From Flavobacterium geliluteum (GTDB lineage Bacteria; Bacteroidota; Bacteroidia; Flavobacteriales; Flavobacteriaceae), in assembly GCF_017948595.1 (NCBI RefSeq), contig NZ_JAGFBV010000011.1, positions 59,584 to 123,583 of the forward strand: 64,000 nucleotides of DNA. Reading direction: 5' to 3'. Each line of letters begins with the position of its first letter. The first letter of the stretch is position 1. Below the pieces are notes generated by a model. The model was not told where the DNA came from. It was given only the letters and a program-made list of their open reading frames with translations, and made no database searches. Made by a program: the position numbers and the translations under genes. Shown piece after piece: positions 18,398 to 26,624 of this stretch.

Positions 18398-18697
18398 TTA
18401 TATTTTCAACCAGTTTCCATTGGCATCTGAATATACAATAGCCTTTTGGTCTCCAACTGATATTTCTAATTTGTATTCTTTTTTTTCATTCACATACGCT
18501 TTATCCAAATTTGCACCTGGGTATGCCGTTTTCAAAGCCGTTCTTACCACTGCGGGAACAGCATCAACGGCAACTTCCGTATAAATCTCCTGAAAATTTA
18601 CGATCGTTACTTTTTCATCATTTCGATCAGTAGTAGCGTAAATTGATAAACTCCCAAGAACAATAGCTGCTGACAAGATTACGTTCTTCATACTCAT
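18398..18697 (-). CDS. Secreted PepSY-like protein, array member 6 (last)
   Basis: A 99-residue secreted protein with a signal peptide ending near IYATT. The mature part has the shared array pattern: EIYTEVAVDAVPAAVRTALKTAYPG, then LDKAYVNEKKEYKLEISV and YSDANGNWLKI. The ATG at 18697 is followed two codons later by a second ATG (18691, MKNVIL), which matches the starts of the paralogues better; either is possible. Six bases separate it from member 5. The PepSY-like fold is thought to bind peptides or inhibit proteases, but no role is known for these proteins. Confidence 0.85.
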   Translation of the reverse strand: MSMKNVILSAAIVLGSLSIYATTDRNDEKVTIVNFQEIYTEVAVDAVPAVVRTALKTAYPGANLDKAYVNEKKEYKLEISVGDQKAIVYSDANGNWLKI

Positions 18698-18703
18698 TTA
18701 TTT

Positions 18704-19012
18704 TTAGTATTTTTCGGCGATCACACCTTTGGCATCTGTAAAAACATAATGTTTAGGTGAATCCTCGCCAGAATTCAGTTCTAATTTGTATTGCTTCTTC
18801 CCGTTTACGTAAGCTTTTACAAGTTTAGAGTTCGGAAAAGACTTTTCTAATGTAGCTTTTACTTCTGCAGGAAGAGCATCCGCTTTAATTTCTTTGTAAT
18901 CGTCCTGAACATTTTCAACATTCAAAACAGATTTTTTTACAATTGCCGCTTCAGCGTTTGTGAATAAAGTCCCTAAAACAATTATTACAGCTGATAAAAT
19001 TAATTTTTTCAT
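18704..19012 (-). CDS. Secreted PepSY-like protein, array member 5
   Basis: A 102-residue protein with a signal peptide (1-22, ending TNAEA). The mature domain has DDYKEIKADALPAEVKATLEKSF, KLVKAYVNGKKQYKLEL and a YVFTDAKGVI tail. It is the most diverged array member at the C-terminus, lacking the final Lys-Lys. It is separated from member 4 by 44 bases and from member 6 by 6, in one transcript direction. Confidence 0.85.
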   Translation of the reverse strand: MKKLILSAVIIVLGTLFTNAEAAIVKKSVLNVENVQDDYKEIKADALPAEVKATLEKSFPNSKLVKAYVNGKKQYKLELNSGEDSPKHYVFTDAKGVIAEKY

Positions 19013-19056
19013 ATTGATTTGATTTTTAATTAGTATTAGCTGATAAAAGTAGGGAA

Positions 19057-19353
19057 TTATTTTTTTATAATGTTCCCTGAAGCATCTGTATAAACGGTAT
19101 ACTTTTTGTCTCCATTAGCAATTTCAAGTTTAAACTCATTCTTCTCATTTTTGTACGCTTTTTCTAGCTTTGTACCCGGAAAAGATTTTTCGACAGTTGA
19201 TTTTACAGCAGCTGGAAGAGCGTCTAAGCTAACTTCTGTATATTCATCTTGTGTAATTACTGACTGCGACATTGTCTTCGTGATCGAAGGGACAGCTGCC
19301 TGAACAGACATAGTACCCAAAACGATTGCTACTGATAAGATTAGCTTTTTCAT
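19057..19353 (-). CDS. Secreted PepSY-like protein, array member 4
   Basis: A 98-residue protein. An in-frame ATG exists at 19413, but it would add 20 residues before the signal peptide and overlap member 3, so I place the start at 19353 (MKKLILSVAIVLGTMS), as in the paralogues. The mature domain has DEYTEVSLDALPAAVKSTVEKSF, KLEKAYKNEKNEFKLEI and TVYTDASGNIIKK. The gap to member 3 is 19 bases. Confidence 0.85.
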   Translation of the reverse strand: MKKLILSVAIVLGTMSVQAAVPSITKTMSQSVITQDEYTEVSLDALPAAVKSTVEKSFPGTKLEKAYKNEKNEFKLEIANGDKKYTVYTDASGNIIKK

Positions 19354-19372
19354 AGTGATTGTTTTTTTTAAA

Positions 19373-19663
19373 TTATTTTTTAAGAATATTTCCCTGAGCA
19401 TCTGTGTACACAACCGATTTTTGGTCTCTTACCGTGATCTCAATTTTGTATTCTTTTTTGTCATTAATGTATGCTTTGTCCAGTTTTACTCCCGGATAAG
19501 CATTATCCAGAGCTGTTTTGATCGCTGCCGGAACAGCATCAATCTCTTTATATTCATCCTGAACAGTTATAAACTGTTTTAGAGGAACTTTTATTGCATT
19601 CGTTGTTGCATTTGCCGATAAAGTTCCCAAAACGATTGCTGCTGATAAGATTAACTTTTTCAT
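19373..19663 (-). CDS. Secreted PepSY-like protein, array member 3
   Basis: A 96-residue protein starting MKKLILSAAIVLGTLSANA (signal peptide). The mature domain has DEYKEIDAVPAAIKTALDNAYPG, KLDKAYINDKKEYKIEI and VVYTDAQGNILKK, the clearest version of the repeated pattern. One residue pair is missing before AVPAA relative to the others. It lies 27 bases after member 2. Confidence 0.86.
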   Translation of the reverse strand: MKKLILSAAIVLGTLSANATTNAIKVPLKQFITVQDEYKEIDAVPAAIKTALDNAYPGVKLDKAYINDKKEYKIEITVRDQKSVVYTDAQGNILKK

Positions 19664-19690
19664 ACTAATAGTTTTATAGGTTACTTTATA

Positions 19691-19987
19691 TTATTTTTTA
19701 ATCCAAGATCCGTCTGCGTTAGCATAAAGAGATCCTACTTTATCTCCAACCGTAACATCCAGTTTATACTCAGATTTTGCATTTTTGTATGCTTTTGAAA
19801 GAATAGCATCCGGATATGCTTTTTTAAGTGCATCTGTAACAGCTGCCGGTACTTCTTCGACTTTAATTTCTGTGTATTCGTCCTGAAGAACAATTGTTTT
19901 TGCGTTTGTGATTGTAACTGGAGAAGTGGTAGCAAATGATGTTAAACCTCCTAAAATGATTGCGGCTGATAAAAATAAATTTTTCAT
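19691..19987 (-). CDS. Secreted PepSY-like protein, array member 2
   Basis: A 98-residue protein starting MKNLFLSAAIILGGLTSFA. It closely resembles member 1: both share DEYTEIK, EALKKAYP or DALKKAYP, SKAYKNA, YKLDVTVGDKVGSLYANADG and a final Lys. This pair looks like the most recent duplication in the array. It lies 49 bases after member 1. Confidence 0.87.
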   Translation of the reverse strand: MKNLFLSAAIILGGLTSFATTSPVTITNAKTIVLQDEYTEIKVEEVPAAVTDALKKAYPDAILSKAYKNAKSEYKLDVTVGDKVGSLYANADGSWIKK

Positions 19988-20036
19988 AATAATGTTTTTT
20001 TTAGTTTAATAGATATAATTTTGAAACTCTCCCAGA

Positions 20037-20333
20037 TTATTTCTGAATCCAAGTTCCGTCTGCGTTAGCATAAAGCGATCCTACTTTGTCTCCCACAGTA
20101 ACATCTAATTTGTATTGAGAAGCTGCATTTTTGTATGCTTTTGAAAGTAAAGCGGTCGGATATGCCTTTTTTAAAGCTTCTGTAATTGGAGCTGGCAACT
20201 CTTCTAATTTAATTTCTGTATATTCATCTTGAATAGAAATTGTTTTTACGATAGTGTTGACATTAGGAGAAGTAGTTGCGAATGAAGTGAAACCTCCTAA
20301 AACAATTGCGGCTGATAAAAATAAATTTTTCAT
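20037..20333 (-). CDS. Secreted PepSY-like protein, array member 1 (promoter-proximal)
   Basis: A 98-residue protein. An in-frame ATG lies at 20441, but the added 36 residues are unlike the family and would overlap the promoter; the start at 20333 (MKNLFLSAAIVLGGFTS) matches the paralogues. Mature pattern: DEYTEIKLEELPAPITEALKKAYP, LLSKAYKNAASQYKLDV and SLYANADGTWIQK. It is the first gene of the six-gene unit, and a candidate sigma-54 promoter lies 47-62 bases upstream. Confidence 0.87.
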   Translation of the reverse strand: MKNLFLSAAIVLGGFTSFATTSPNVNTIVKTISIQDEYTEIKLEELPAPITEALKKAYPTALLSKAYKNAASQYKLDVTVGDKVGSLYANADGTWIQK

Positions 20334-20379
20334 AATGTGTATGTTTAAATTATTTGATAGTTGTTTACGCTTTAGATAA

Positions 20380-20395
20380 TGAAATAACTGTGCCG
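20380..20395 (-). promoter_or_regulatory. Candidate sigma-54 (-24/-12) promoter of the PepSY array
   Basis: On the minus strand the bases read CGGCACAGTTATTTCA, against the consensus TGGCACGNNNNTTGCA: 9 of the 12 defined positions match. The -24 GG is intact, while the -12 GC reads TC. Predicted transcription would begin about 35 bases before the first array ATG. The adjacent NtrC-type regulator supports the reading. Confidence 0.6.
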
Positions 20396-20483
20396 TAACA
20401 GCCACATCAATCCCAAAACCACATAAAAACCTATATTTCAAAGCTTTAATAAAAAAATACTTAAAATATAATATCCCGATTTG

Positions 20484-20534
20484 TGTGTAATTATTTGAAA
20501 TGTTGTGTAAAAAGTATACACGTCAAGTGTGTAA
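20484..20534. promoter_or_regulatory. Candidate activator binding region, three TGTGTAA repeats
   Basis: TGTGTAA occurs at 20484-20490, 20504-20510 and 20528-20534, spaced 20 and 24 bases, close to two helical turns. GTGTA/TACAC also forms an inverted repeat at 20505-20521. The block lies about 90-140 bases upstream of the sigma-54-like promoter, the usual distance for an NtrC-type enhancer. Confidence 0.5.
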
Positions 20535-20550
20535 TGAGAAGAATTGAAAA

Positions 20551-20585
20551 TAAAAAACCCGATGTGTTTTTGCAAACAGATCGGG
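20551..20585 (-). terminator. Second terminator downstream of accC
   Basis: CCCGAT and ATCGGG, with inner TGTTT/AAACA, form a hairpin followed on the minus strand by TTTTTTA. Confidence 0.7.
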
Positions 20586-20596
20586 ACATCAAACTA

Positions 20597-20626
20597 AAAA
20601 AGGCTGTCAAAATTGACAGCCTTTAG
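20597..20626 (-). terminator. Terminator of accC
   Basis: AAAGGCTGTCAA and TTGACAGCCTTT form a perfect 12-bp stem with a 2-base loop, just past the accC stop. Confidence 0.85.
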
Positions 20627-20630
20627 AAAA

Positions 20631-21977
20631 TTACTCTGGAGTATTCATTTTGAAAGTATCCATAAAAGCAGTTGTATAATCGCCTGAGATATATCTCGGA
20701 TCATCCATTAATTGTCTGTGGAAAGGTATTGTAGTTTTCACACCCTCGATAACAAATTCATCCAAAGCTCTTCGCATTTTGCTAATGGCTTCTTCACGTG
20801 TTTGCGCAGTCGTAATCAACTTTGCAATCATAGAATCATAGTTTGGCGGAATACTGTAACCAGAGTATACGTGAGTATCTAAACGAACTCCGTGACCTCC
20901 TGGCATGTGAAGCGTCGTAATTTTACCTGGTGAAGGGCGAAAATCATTATAAGGATCTTCGGCGTTAATACGACATTCTATTGCGTGTAATTGTGGCAAA
21001 TAATTTTTTCCTGAAATCGGAATTCCGGCAGCAACCATAATTTGCTCACGTATCAAATCATAATCAATTACTTGTTCTGTAATTGGATGCTCAACTTGAA
21101 TACGTGTATTCATCTCCATAAAATAGAAGTTTCTGTGTTTGTCCACAAGAAATTCTACTGTTCCGGCACCTTCATATTTAATGTATTCTGCCGCTTTTAC
21201 AGCAGCTTCTCCCATCTTGGCTCGCAATTCATCTGTCATGAATGGCGAAGGCGTTTCTTCTGTTAATTTTTGGTGACGACGTTGTACAGAGCAATCTCTT
21301 TCAGAAAGGTGACATGCTTTTCCGTATGAATCTCCTACAACCTGAATTTCGATATGACGTGGTTCTTCAATAAGTTTCTCCATATACATTCCGTCGTTTC
21401 CAAAAGCAGCAGCGGCTTCCTGACGCGCACTTTCCCAGGCTTTGTGTAGGTCTTCTTCTTTCCAGATAGCGCGCATTCCTTTTCCACCACCACCGGCAGT
21501 AGCTTTCATCATCACAGGGTAACCAATTTCTTTGGCTACTACAAGAGCTTGTTCAAAAGACTCTAAAATCCCTTCTGATCCTGGAACACAAGGCACTCCA
21601 GCTTCAATCATAGTAGATTTTGCAGAAGCTTTGTCTCCCATTCTATCAATCATTTCAGGAGAAGCACCAATAAATTTGATACCGTGCTCTTGACATATTT
21701 TTGAGAATTTAGCATTCTCTGAAAGAAATCCGTATCCCGGATGTATTGCGTCTGCGTTTGTAATTTCGGCAGCAGCAATAATATTTGACATTTTCAAATA
21801 AGATAAGTTGCTTGGAGGGGGACCAATACAAACCGCTTCGTCAGCAAACTTAACGTGTAAACTTTCTGCATCGGCTGTAGAATAAACTGCAACAGTTTTG
21901 ATTCCCATCTCCTTACATGTACGAATCACACGAAGTGCAATTTCTCCTCTATTCGCAATTAGTATTTTTTTAAACAT
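20631..21977 (-). CDS. accC: Acetyl-CoA carboxylase, biotin carboxylase subunit
   Basis: A 448-residue ATP-grasp enzyme that carboxylates the biotin of AccB in the first step of fatty acid synthesis. Motifs: [19 protein letters not shown] at the start, [13 protein letters not shown], the glycine-rich ATP loop [25 protein letters not shown], and [14 protein letters not shown] with the catalytic Arg region. Length is standard. It is downstream of accB on the same strand, separated by about 110 bases of low-complexity AT-rich spacer. Confidence 0.97.
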   Translation of the reverse strand: MFKKILIANRGEIALRVIRTCKEMGIKTVAVYSTADAESLHVKFADEAVCIGPPPSNLSYLKMSNIIAAAEITNADAIHPGYGFLSENAKFSKICQEHGIKFIGASPEMIDRMGDKASAKSTMIEAGVPCVPGSEGILESFEQALVVAKEIGYPVMMKATAGGGGKGMRAIWKEEDLHKAWESARQEAAAAFGNDGMYMEKLIEEPRHIEIQVVGDSYGKACHLSERDCSVQRRHQKLTEETPSPFMTDELRAKMGEAAVKAAEYIKYEGAGTVEFLVDKHRNFYFMEMNTRIQVEHPITEQVIDYDLIREQIMVAAGIPISGKNYLPQLHAIECRINAEDPYNDFRPSPGKITTLHMPGGHGVRLDTHVYSGYSIPPNYDSMIAKLITTAQTREEAISKMRRALDEFVIEGVKTTIPFHRQLMDDPRYISGDYTTAFMDTFKMNTPE

Positions 21978-22089
21978 CTTTATTTAAATTAGATAATTAG
22001 ACAAATTGATCATTAGATAATTTTAGGCGATCTCAAAAATTTTATTTTTTGGATATCGTTCTAAAATCTAAAATCTAGAATCTAAATTT

Positions 22090-22578
22090 TTATGATGGAT
22101 CAACTAAGAATAAAGGTTGGTCAAATTCTACAGGAGACATATCGTCAACAAGAATTTTTACAATTTTCCCTGAAACTTCTGATTCTATTTCGTTGAATAA
22201 TTTCATTGCTTCAATTACACAAAGAACATCTCCTTTTGCGATTGTGCTTCCAACTTCTGTAAAAACAGGTTTGTCTGGAGATGGTTTTCTATAAAAAGTA
22301 CCAATAATTGGCGATTTTATAGTAATAAATTTAGAATCTTCAGATGGAGCAGCTGCTGCTTCAGTGTTTACGTTTACTACTACTGGTGATGCCTGAGGGG
22401 CAACGGCCTGTGGCAATGCAGCCTGAGCTGGCAATTGTTGTACATAAGTAGTTTCTGTAACGTTACCTTCCAGAGTAGTTCTAATGGTGATTTTTACATC
22501 ATCCATTTCCAACTTTACTTCTGCAACACCCGAATTTGCAACAAATTTGATTAGGTTTTGAATTTCTTTTAAATCCAT
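22090..22578 (-). CDS. accB: Acetyl-CoA carboxylase biotin carboxyl carrier protein
   Basis: A 162-residue BCCP. The N-terminal helix (MDLKEIQNLIKFVANSG) is followed by an Ala/Pro/Val-rich linker (about 45-75) and the C-terminal biotinyl domain with IEAMKLFNEIES, where the Lys is biotinylated. The PIIGTFYRKPSPDKP segment is the bacterial BCCP thumb region. It carries carboxyl groups between AccC and the AccAD carboxyltransferase. It lies 23 bases after fabH, so fabH-accB-accC is probably one operon. Confidence 0.96.
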   Translation of the reverse strand: MDLKEIQNLIKFVANSGVAEVKLEMDDVKITIRTTLEGNVTETTYVQQLPAQAALPQAVAPQASPVVVNVNTEAAAAPSEDSKFITIKSPIIGTFYRKPSPDKPVFTEVGSTIAKGDVLCVIEAMKLFNEIESEVSGKIVKILVDDMSPVEFDQPLFLVDPS

Positions 22579-22601
22579 AATGATTCGTTTTTAGTTTTAA
22601 T

Positions 22602-23600
22602 TTATTTTTTATCGTACGCCCATTTAATGTATATAGATCCCCAAGTGAATCCACCACCAAATGCAGCAAAAATAACATTATCTCCTTTTTTGAACAAATG
22701 TTCAAAGTCACTTAATACTAAAGGCAAAGTCGCAGAAGTTGTATTACCATATCTCTCAATATTCATTAATACTTTTGAGTCTTCAAGGTTCATTCTGCTT
22801 GCTGTAGCATCAATAATACGCTTGTTTGCCTGATGCGGTACTAACCAATTTACATCTTCGTTAGTCAAATTATTTCTTTTTAAGATCAATTCGCTGGCAT
22901 CAGCCATATTAGTTACAGCATATTTAAAAACTGTTTTTCCGTCTTGAATAATATTGTGTCTGTTTTCTTGAACAGTTGCTAAAGTAGTAGGTATTAGCGA
23001 ACCTCCGGCAGGAATTTTAAGAAAATCGCGTCCTACACCATCGCTGCGTAAATATTCATCCTGCAATCCCAGACCTTCATAATTTGGTTCGAATAAAACG
23101 GCTCCCGCTCCATCTCCAAAAATAATGCAAGTGGCACGGTCTGTATAATCAACAATAGAAGACATTTTATCGGCACCAATTAAAAGTACTTTTTTATATC
23201 TTCCTGATTGAACATAAGCGGCTGCAGTTGACATTCCGTATAAAAAACTCGAACAAGCTGCCTGCAAATCATAAGCAAAAGCATTTGTAGCGCCAATTTC
23301 TGTAGCAACGTAAACTCCTGTTGATGCTACTGGCATATCTGCTGTAGCAGTCGCCATTATGATCATATCAATCTCTAATGGATCAATATTGGCTTTTGCT
23401 ATTAAATCCTGTGCTGCTTTTATAGCAAGGAACGAAGTTCCTTTGTCAGGATCCTGAAGAATTCTTCTTTCTTTAATCCCGGTACGAGTAGTAATCCATT
23501 CGTCATTAGTATCGACCATAGTTTCCAGTACTTTGTTCGAAAGCACAAAGTCGGGAACATAAGCTCCAACAGCGGTAATTGCGGCTGTGATTGTATTCAT
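22602..23600 (-). CDS. fabH: 3-oxoacyl-ACP synthase III (KAS III)
   Basis: A 332-residue enzyme that starts fatty acid synthesis by condensing acetyl- or branched acyl-CoA with malonyl-ACP. Active-site residues are Cys116 (QAACSSFLYG), His in WLVPHQANKRI and Asn in YGNTTSATLPL. The NDEWITTRTGIKERRI segment is characteristic. Its promoter is separate from rpmF: a terminator at 23727-23751 ends the upstream transcript and a -7 box lies at 23621-23628. Confidence 0.96.
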   Translation of the reverse strand: MNTITAAITAVGAYVPDFVLSNKVLETMVDTNDEWITTRTGIKERRILQDPDKGTSFLAIKAAQDLIAKANIDPLEIDMIIMATATADMPVASTGVYVATEIGATNAFAYDLQAACSSFLYGMSTAAAYVQSGRYKKVLLIGADKMSSIVDYTDRATCIIFGDGAGAVLFEPNYEGLGLQDEYLRSDGVGRDFLKIPAGGSLIPTTLATVQENRHNIIQDGKTVFKYAVTNMADASELILKRNNLTNEDVNWLVPHQANKRIIDATASRMNLEDSKVLMNIERYGNTTSATLPLVLSDFEHLFKKGDNVIFAAFGGGFTWGSIYIKWAYDKK

Positions 23601-23620
23601 TATATTTTATTATTTCGTTT

Positions 23621-23628
23621 CAAATATA
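23621..23628 (-). promoter_or_regulatory. Candidate -7 box (TATATTTG) of fabH-accB-accC
   Basis: On the minus strand TATATTTG matches TAnnTTTG exactly, 20 bases before the fabH start. No clear -33 element is seen. Confidence 0.5.
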
Positions 23629-23726
23629 GCTATTTGAAAAATTTTTAAAAGACTTGAAAATTACAAAAAAAAACGAAATGAATTTGTATAAATTTTCCTA
23701 AAAAAAGAAAACTCTAACCAACAAAA

Positions 23727-23751
23727 AAAACTCTCACTATGTGAGAGTTCT
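23727..23751 (-). terminator. Terminator after rpmF
   Basis: AACTCTCAC and GTGAGAGTT pair around TAT; on the minus strand a T run follows. Confidence 0.82.
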
Positions 23752-23772
23752 AGTATCATTTACAAAAACGTA

Positions 23773-23967
23773 TTAAGCAACCGCTACAGATTTATCGATA
23801 ACAACTTGCCCTCTGTAATACATTTTACCTTCATGCCAGTAAGCTCTGTGGTATAAATGTGCTTCTCCAGTAATAGGACATGTAGCGATTTGAGCTACAG
23901 TAGCTTTATAATGTGTTCTTCTCTTATCTCTTCTTGTTTTCGAGATTTTTCTCTTAGGATGTGCCAT
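23773..23967 (-). CDS. rpmF: 50S ribosomal protein L32
   Basis: A 64-residue basic protein starting [21 protein letters not shown], the standard L32 N-terminus. Only one Cys is present ([16 protein letters not shown]), so this is the zinc-free form of the protein. It follows the yceD-like gene by 9 bases, the usual yceD-rpmF pairing. Confidence 0.96.
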   Translation of the reverse strand: MAHPKRKISKTRRDKRRTHYKATVAQIATCPITGEAHLYHRAYWHEGKMYYRGQVVIDKSVAVA

Positions 23968-23976
23968 TTTACTATA

Positions 23977-24546
23977 TTATTTATCCGTTAATAGTTGCTT
24001 TAATTTGTCCCAACGCGGGTCAATATCTTCTTCTTGTTTACTCTCTTTTTTTACTTGCTTCGCCTGTTCGCTATCGCTCGAGTCTTTGACTTTTAATTCA
24101 TTCAGTTTTGTTAAGGCTTCTGTTTGTAAGCTTCCGTCTTTTACTCCTGGATGAACTCGTTTTAGTGGCACCGACAATGCGATCATTTCATAAATGTATT
24201 GTGCTACATCTATTTCGTGTTCTCCGTGGGGCAAGATTAGCAATTCTTCATTATCATTATTGAATTCATCTCCAAAACGAACAATCAATTTCATCTTACC
24301 TTTTAAAGGCAGATCAAAATCTTCGCTGGTTAGATCACAAGGCACATTTACAGTTCCTTTGTGTTTGAATTCCAACTCCAACATGTTGCTTTTCTTATCT
24401 AAAACTAAATTTACTTTGATATCCGAACTTTGAAATTCGTCGTAATCAAAGTTCTCAAAGAACTTGTTATTTATTTGATACTCAAAATTGTGCTTCCCTA
24501 GCTTTAATCCTATAAAAGGAATTAAAAATTCTTTTGATTTGCTCAT
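23977..24546 (-). CDS. YceD family (DUF177) protein
   Basis: A 189-residue acidic protein of the DUF177 family, which is commonly encoded just before rpmF and has been linked to 23S rRNA accumulation in other organisms. The conserved centre reads VNVPCDLTSEDFDLPLKGKMKLIVRFGDEF, followed by EIDVAQYIYEMIALSVPLKRVHPG. The C-terminus has a charged linker and ends DPRWDKLKQLLTDK, the typical DPRWAALKKL tail. It is the first gene of the two-gene operon with rpmF. Confidence 0.88.
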   Translation of the reverse strand: MSKSKEFLIPFIGLKLGKHNFEYQINNKFFENFDYDEFQSSDIKVNLVLDKKSNMLELEFKHKGTVNVPCDLTSEDFDLPLKGKMKLIVRFGDEFNNDNEELLILPHGEHEIDVAQYIYEMIALSVPLKRVHPGVKDGSLQTEALTKLNELKVKDSSDSEQAKQVKKESKQEEDIDPRWDKLKQLLTDK

Positions 24547-24600
24547 TTCAACATCAATTTATCCCGCTCCTATCTAAAACTAGATACCTGAATTGGGGTG

Positions 24601-24608
24601 CAAAGATA
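24601..24608 (-). promoter_or_regulatory. Candidate -7 box (TATCTTTG) of the yceD-rpmF operon
   Basis: An exact TAnnTTTG match on the minus strand, about 55 bases before the yceD start. Confidence 0.5.
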
Positions 24609-24651
24609 TAAAATTATTATAAAACTAATAATCTTATTCACCTTTTTTTGT

Positions 24652-25701
24652 TTATAACTGTTTTTCTTTTATTTTAAGAGGTTTTTCGGTAATCTCCTCA
24701 TACTGATTGCGGGAGCGAAAAATGTCTATCGCAAGATAAACAGCCTCCTTAAACGAGTTGTAATCCGCCATGTCTTTTCCAGCAATATCGTACGCTGTAC
24801 CGTGGTCTGGCGAGGTTCTTACCTTGTTTAAACCGGCGGTATAATTAACTCCTTTTCCAAACGATAATGTTTTAAAAGGAATCAATCCCTGATCGTGATA
24901 CGTCGCTACTATTGCATCGTATTTTTCGTACTGACCGCTTCCAAAAAAGCCATCAGCAGGAAAAGGACCAAAAACCATCGTTCCTTTATCAAAAATTTTC
25001 TTCAGAACGGGCTTCAAAATCAAATCATCTTCTTTACCAATCACGCCGCCATCGCCCGCATGCGGATTCAATCCTAAAACGGCAATTTTTGGCTTTACAA
25101 TACTAAAATCCTGAATTAATGACTTTCTAACCGTTTCTATTTTTCTTGTAATTAATTCTTCTGTCAAATGCGATGAAACTTCATTAATTGGGACATGATC
25201 GGTTAGCAAGCCCACTCTCAAATCGCCTTGCACCATCATCATTAGAGCATTTCCGTCTAATTCTTTGTCCAAATAATCTGTATGTCCCGGAAATTTAAAA
25301 TCTTCAGATTGAATATTATATTTATTGATCGGTGCCGTAACCAAAACATCAATTACACCTTCTTTTAGCGCTTTTGTAGCCGCTACAAATGATTTGATGG
25401 CGTACTCGCCTATTTTTTCGTTATTAACACCTAAATGAATATCGACACCTTCTTTCCAGACGTTAAAAACATTTACTTTACCAGGCAAAATCTGATCTAG
25501 CTTATCAACGCCATGAAATTGAATCGTAGAAGTAAAACTTTTTTTTACGAATGAAAGTATTTTCGCATTGGCAAAAATAACTGGCGTACATAATTCTAAC
25601 ATACGAGAATCTTCGAATGTTTTAAGTATAACTTCGCTTCCAATACCGTTTAAATCTCCAATCGAAATTCCAACAATTATATTTTCTGCTTTTTTATTCA
25701 T
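24652..25701 (-). CDS. pdxA: 4-hydroxythreonine-4-phosphate dehydrogenase
   Basis: A 349-residue enzyme of pyridoxal phosphate synthesis that oxidises 4-phosphohydroxy-L-threonine with NAD. Metal-binding histidines are in FPGHTDYLDK, LNPHAGDGG and ATYHDQGLIPFK. The N-terminal GISIGDLNGIGSEVILK is conserved. I start at the ATG at 25701 (MNKKAEN); a TTG three codons upstream is in frame, but the ATG is preceded by GGAG. The promoter overlaps that of the divergent ribE. Confidence 0.95.
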   Translation of the reverse strand: MNKKAENIIVGISIGDLNGIGSEVILKTFEDSRMLELCTPVIFANAKILSFVKKSFTSTIQFHGVDKLDQILPGKVNVFNVWKEGVDIHLGVNNEKIGEYAIKSFVAATKALKEGVIDVLVTAPINKYNIQSEDFKFPGHTDYLDKELDGNALMMMVQGDLRVGLLTDHVPINEVSSHLTEELITRKIETVRKSLIQDFSIVKPKIAVLGLNPHAGDGGVIGKEDDLILKPVLKKIFDKGTMVFGPFPADGFFGSGQYEKYDAIVATYHDQGLIPFKTLSFGKGVNYTAGLNKVRTSPDHGTAYDIAGKDMADYNSFKEAVYLAIDIFRSRNQYEEITEKPLKIKEKQL

Positions 25702-25721
25702 GAGCTCCAATTATTTATTAC

Positions 25722-25742
25722 TAATTTTGATGTGCAAATTTA
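25722..25742. promoter_or_regulatory. Back-to-back -7 boxes of ribE and pdxA
   Basis: TAATTTTG on the plus strand (25722-25729, for ribE) and TAAATTTG on the minus strand (25735-25742, for pdxA) both match TAnnTTTG exactly. They lie within 21 bases, so the two transcripts overlap at their starts. Confidence 0.55.
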
Positions 25743-25759
25743 GTAAAATAAAACCAACA

Positions 25760-26350
25760 ATGTTTACAGGAATCATAGAAACCTTAGGAAGGATTCACGA
25801 AATACAAAAAGACCAGAGTAATCTTCATATCACCGTCGATTCGTCTTTTACCCATGAGTTAAAAATAGATCAAAGCGTCTCGCACAACGGAATTTGTCTG
25901 ACCGTTGTCGCCATCAAAGATTCGTTGTACACGGTTACCGCCATAGACGAAACCATCTTAAAAACCAATATTGGAGACTGGAAAGTAAATGATATTGTAA
26001 ATCTGGAAAGAGGCATGAAATTGGGCGATCGCCTTGACGGACATATTGTGCAAGGCCACGTAGACCAGACCGGAACCTGTATAAAAATCGAGGAAGCAAA
26101 CGGAAGCTGGAACTATACTTTTGAATACGACAAAAACCTAAACAATATTACCATAGAAAAAGGTTCTATAACCGTAAACGGAGTAAGTCTTACGGTGGTA
26201 CATTCTAAAACAAACGAATTTAGCGTATCTATTATTCCGTATACGTACGAAAATACCAATTTTAAAAACTTTAAAGTTGGCACAAAAATCAATTTAGAGT
26301 TTGATGTAGTCGGAAAATACATTTCGAGACTTTACTCGATCAACAAATAA
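25760..26350 (+). CDS. ribE: Riboflavin synthase alpha chain
   Basis: A 196-residue enzyme that dismutates two 6,7-dimethyl-8-ribityllumazine molecules to riboflavin. It has two lumazine-binding halves: MFTGIIETLGRI...SVSHNGICLTV and the later LDGHIVQGHVDQTG...SITVNGVSLTVV. The start is the ATG of MFTGIIE, the conserved N-terminus; the open frame extends upstream to 25568, but that part is antisense to pdxA. It is followed by a strong bidirectional terminator. Confidence 0.96.
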   Translation: MFTGIIETLGRIHEIQKDQSNLHITVDSSFTHELKIDQSVSHNGICLTVVAIKDSLYTVTAIDETILKTNIGDWKVNDIVNLERGMKLGDRLDGHIVQGHVDQTGTCIKIEEANGSWNYTFEYDKNLNNITIEKGSITVNGVSLTVVHSKTNEFSVSIIPYTYENTNFKNFKVGTKINLEFDVVGKYISRLYSINK

Positions 26351-26368
26351 ACACAAACAACTTAAAAC

Positions 26369-26408
26369 CAAAAAAAGCTCTAATTTTTCAATTAGAGCTT
26401 TTTTTTTA
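26369..26408. terminator. Bidirectional terminator between ribE and the 26406 gene
   Basis: AAAAAAGCTCTAATT and AATTAGAGCTTTTTTT flank a TTTC loop. It ends ribE and, on the other strand, the small C-terminal-anchor protein gene. Confidence 0.88.
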
Positions 26409-26615
26409 TATTTTTCTACGTCTGTACATTACTGTAGCCCCAAGCATTACTGCCGAAACCCCTAGAAGCAATAAATGCTCATTTATTGGCAGAGGTGGCG
26501 GCGGACACGTATCACACGGTTCTTCAGGAACTGGTGGATCTTGTTGCGCCCATACATTTGATACATTAATCAATATCAAAAAAAATACTAAAAAAATTGT
26601 TCTTACTATCTTCAT
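26406..26615 (-). CDS. Small secreted proline-rich protein with a C-terminal sorting-type anchor
   Basis: A 69-residue protein in three parts: a signal peptide (1-23, ending VWAQ), a short Pro/Cys stretch (PPVPEEPCDTCPPPPLP), and a C-terminal PINEH motif followed by a hydrophobic helix (LLLLGVSAVMLGATVMY) and RRRK. The motif-helix-basic-tail order resembles the tripartite PID-CTERM/exosortase-type sorting signals of Bacteroidota. The mature part would be tiny. A hairpin (26625-26642) sits 10 bases before the ATG. Function unknown. Confidence 0.72.
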   Translation of the reverse strand: MKIVRTIFLVFFLILINVSNVWAQQDPPVPEEPCDTCPPPPLPINEHLLLLGVSAVMLGATVMYRRRKI

Positions 26616-26624
26616 AAAATAATC

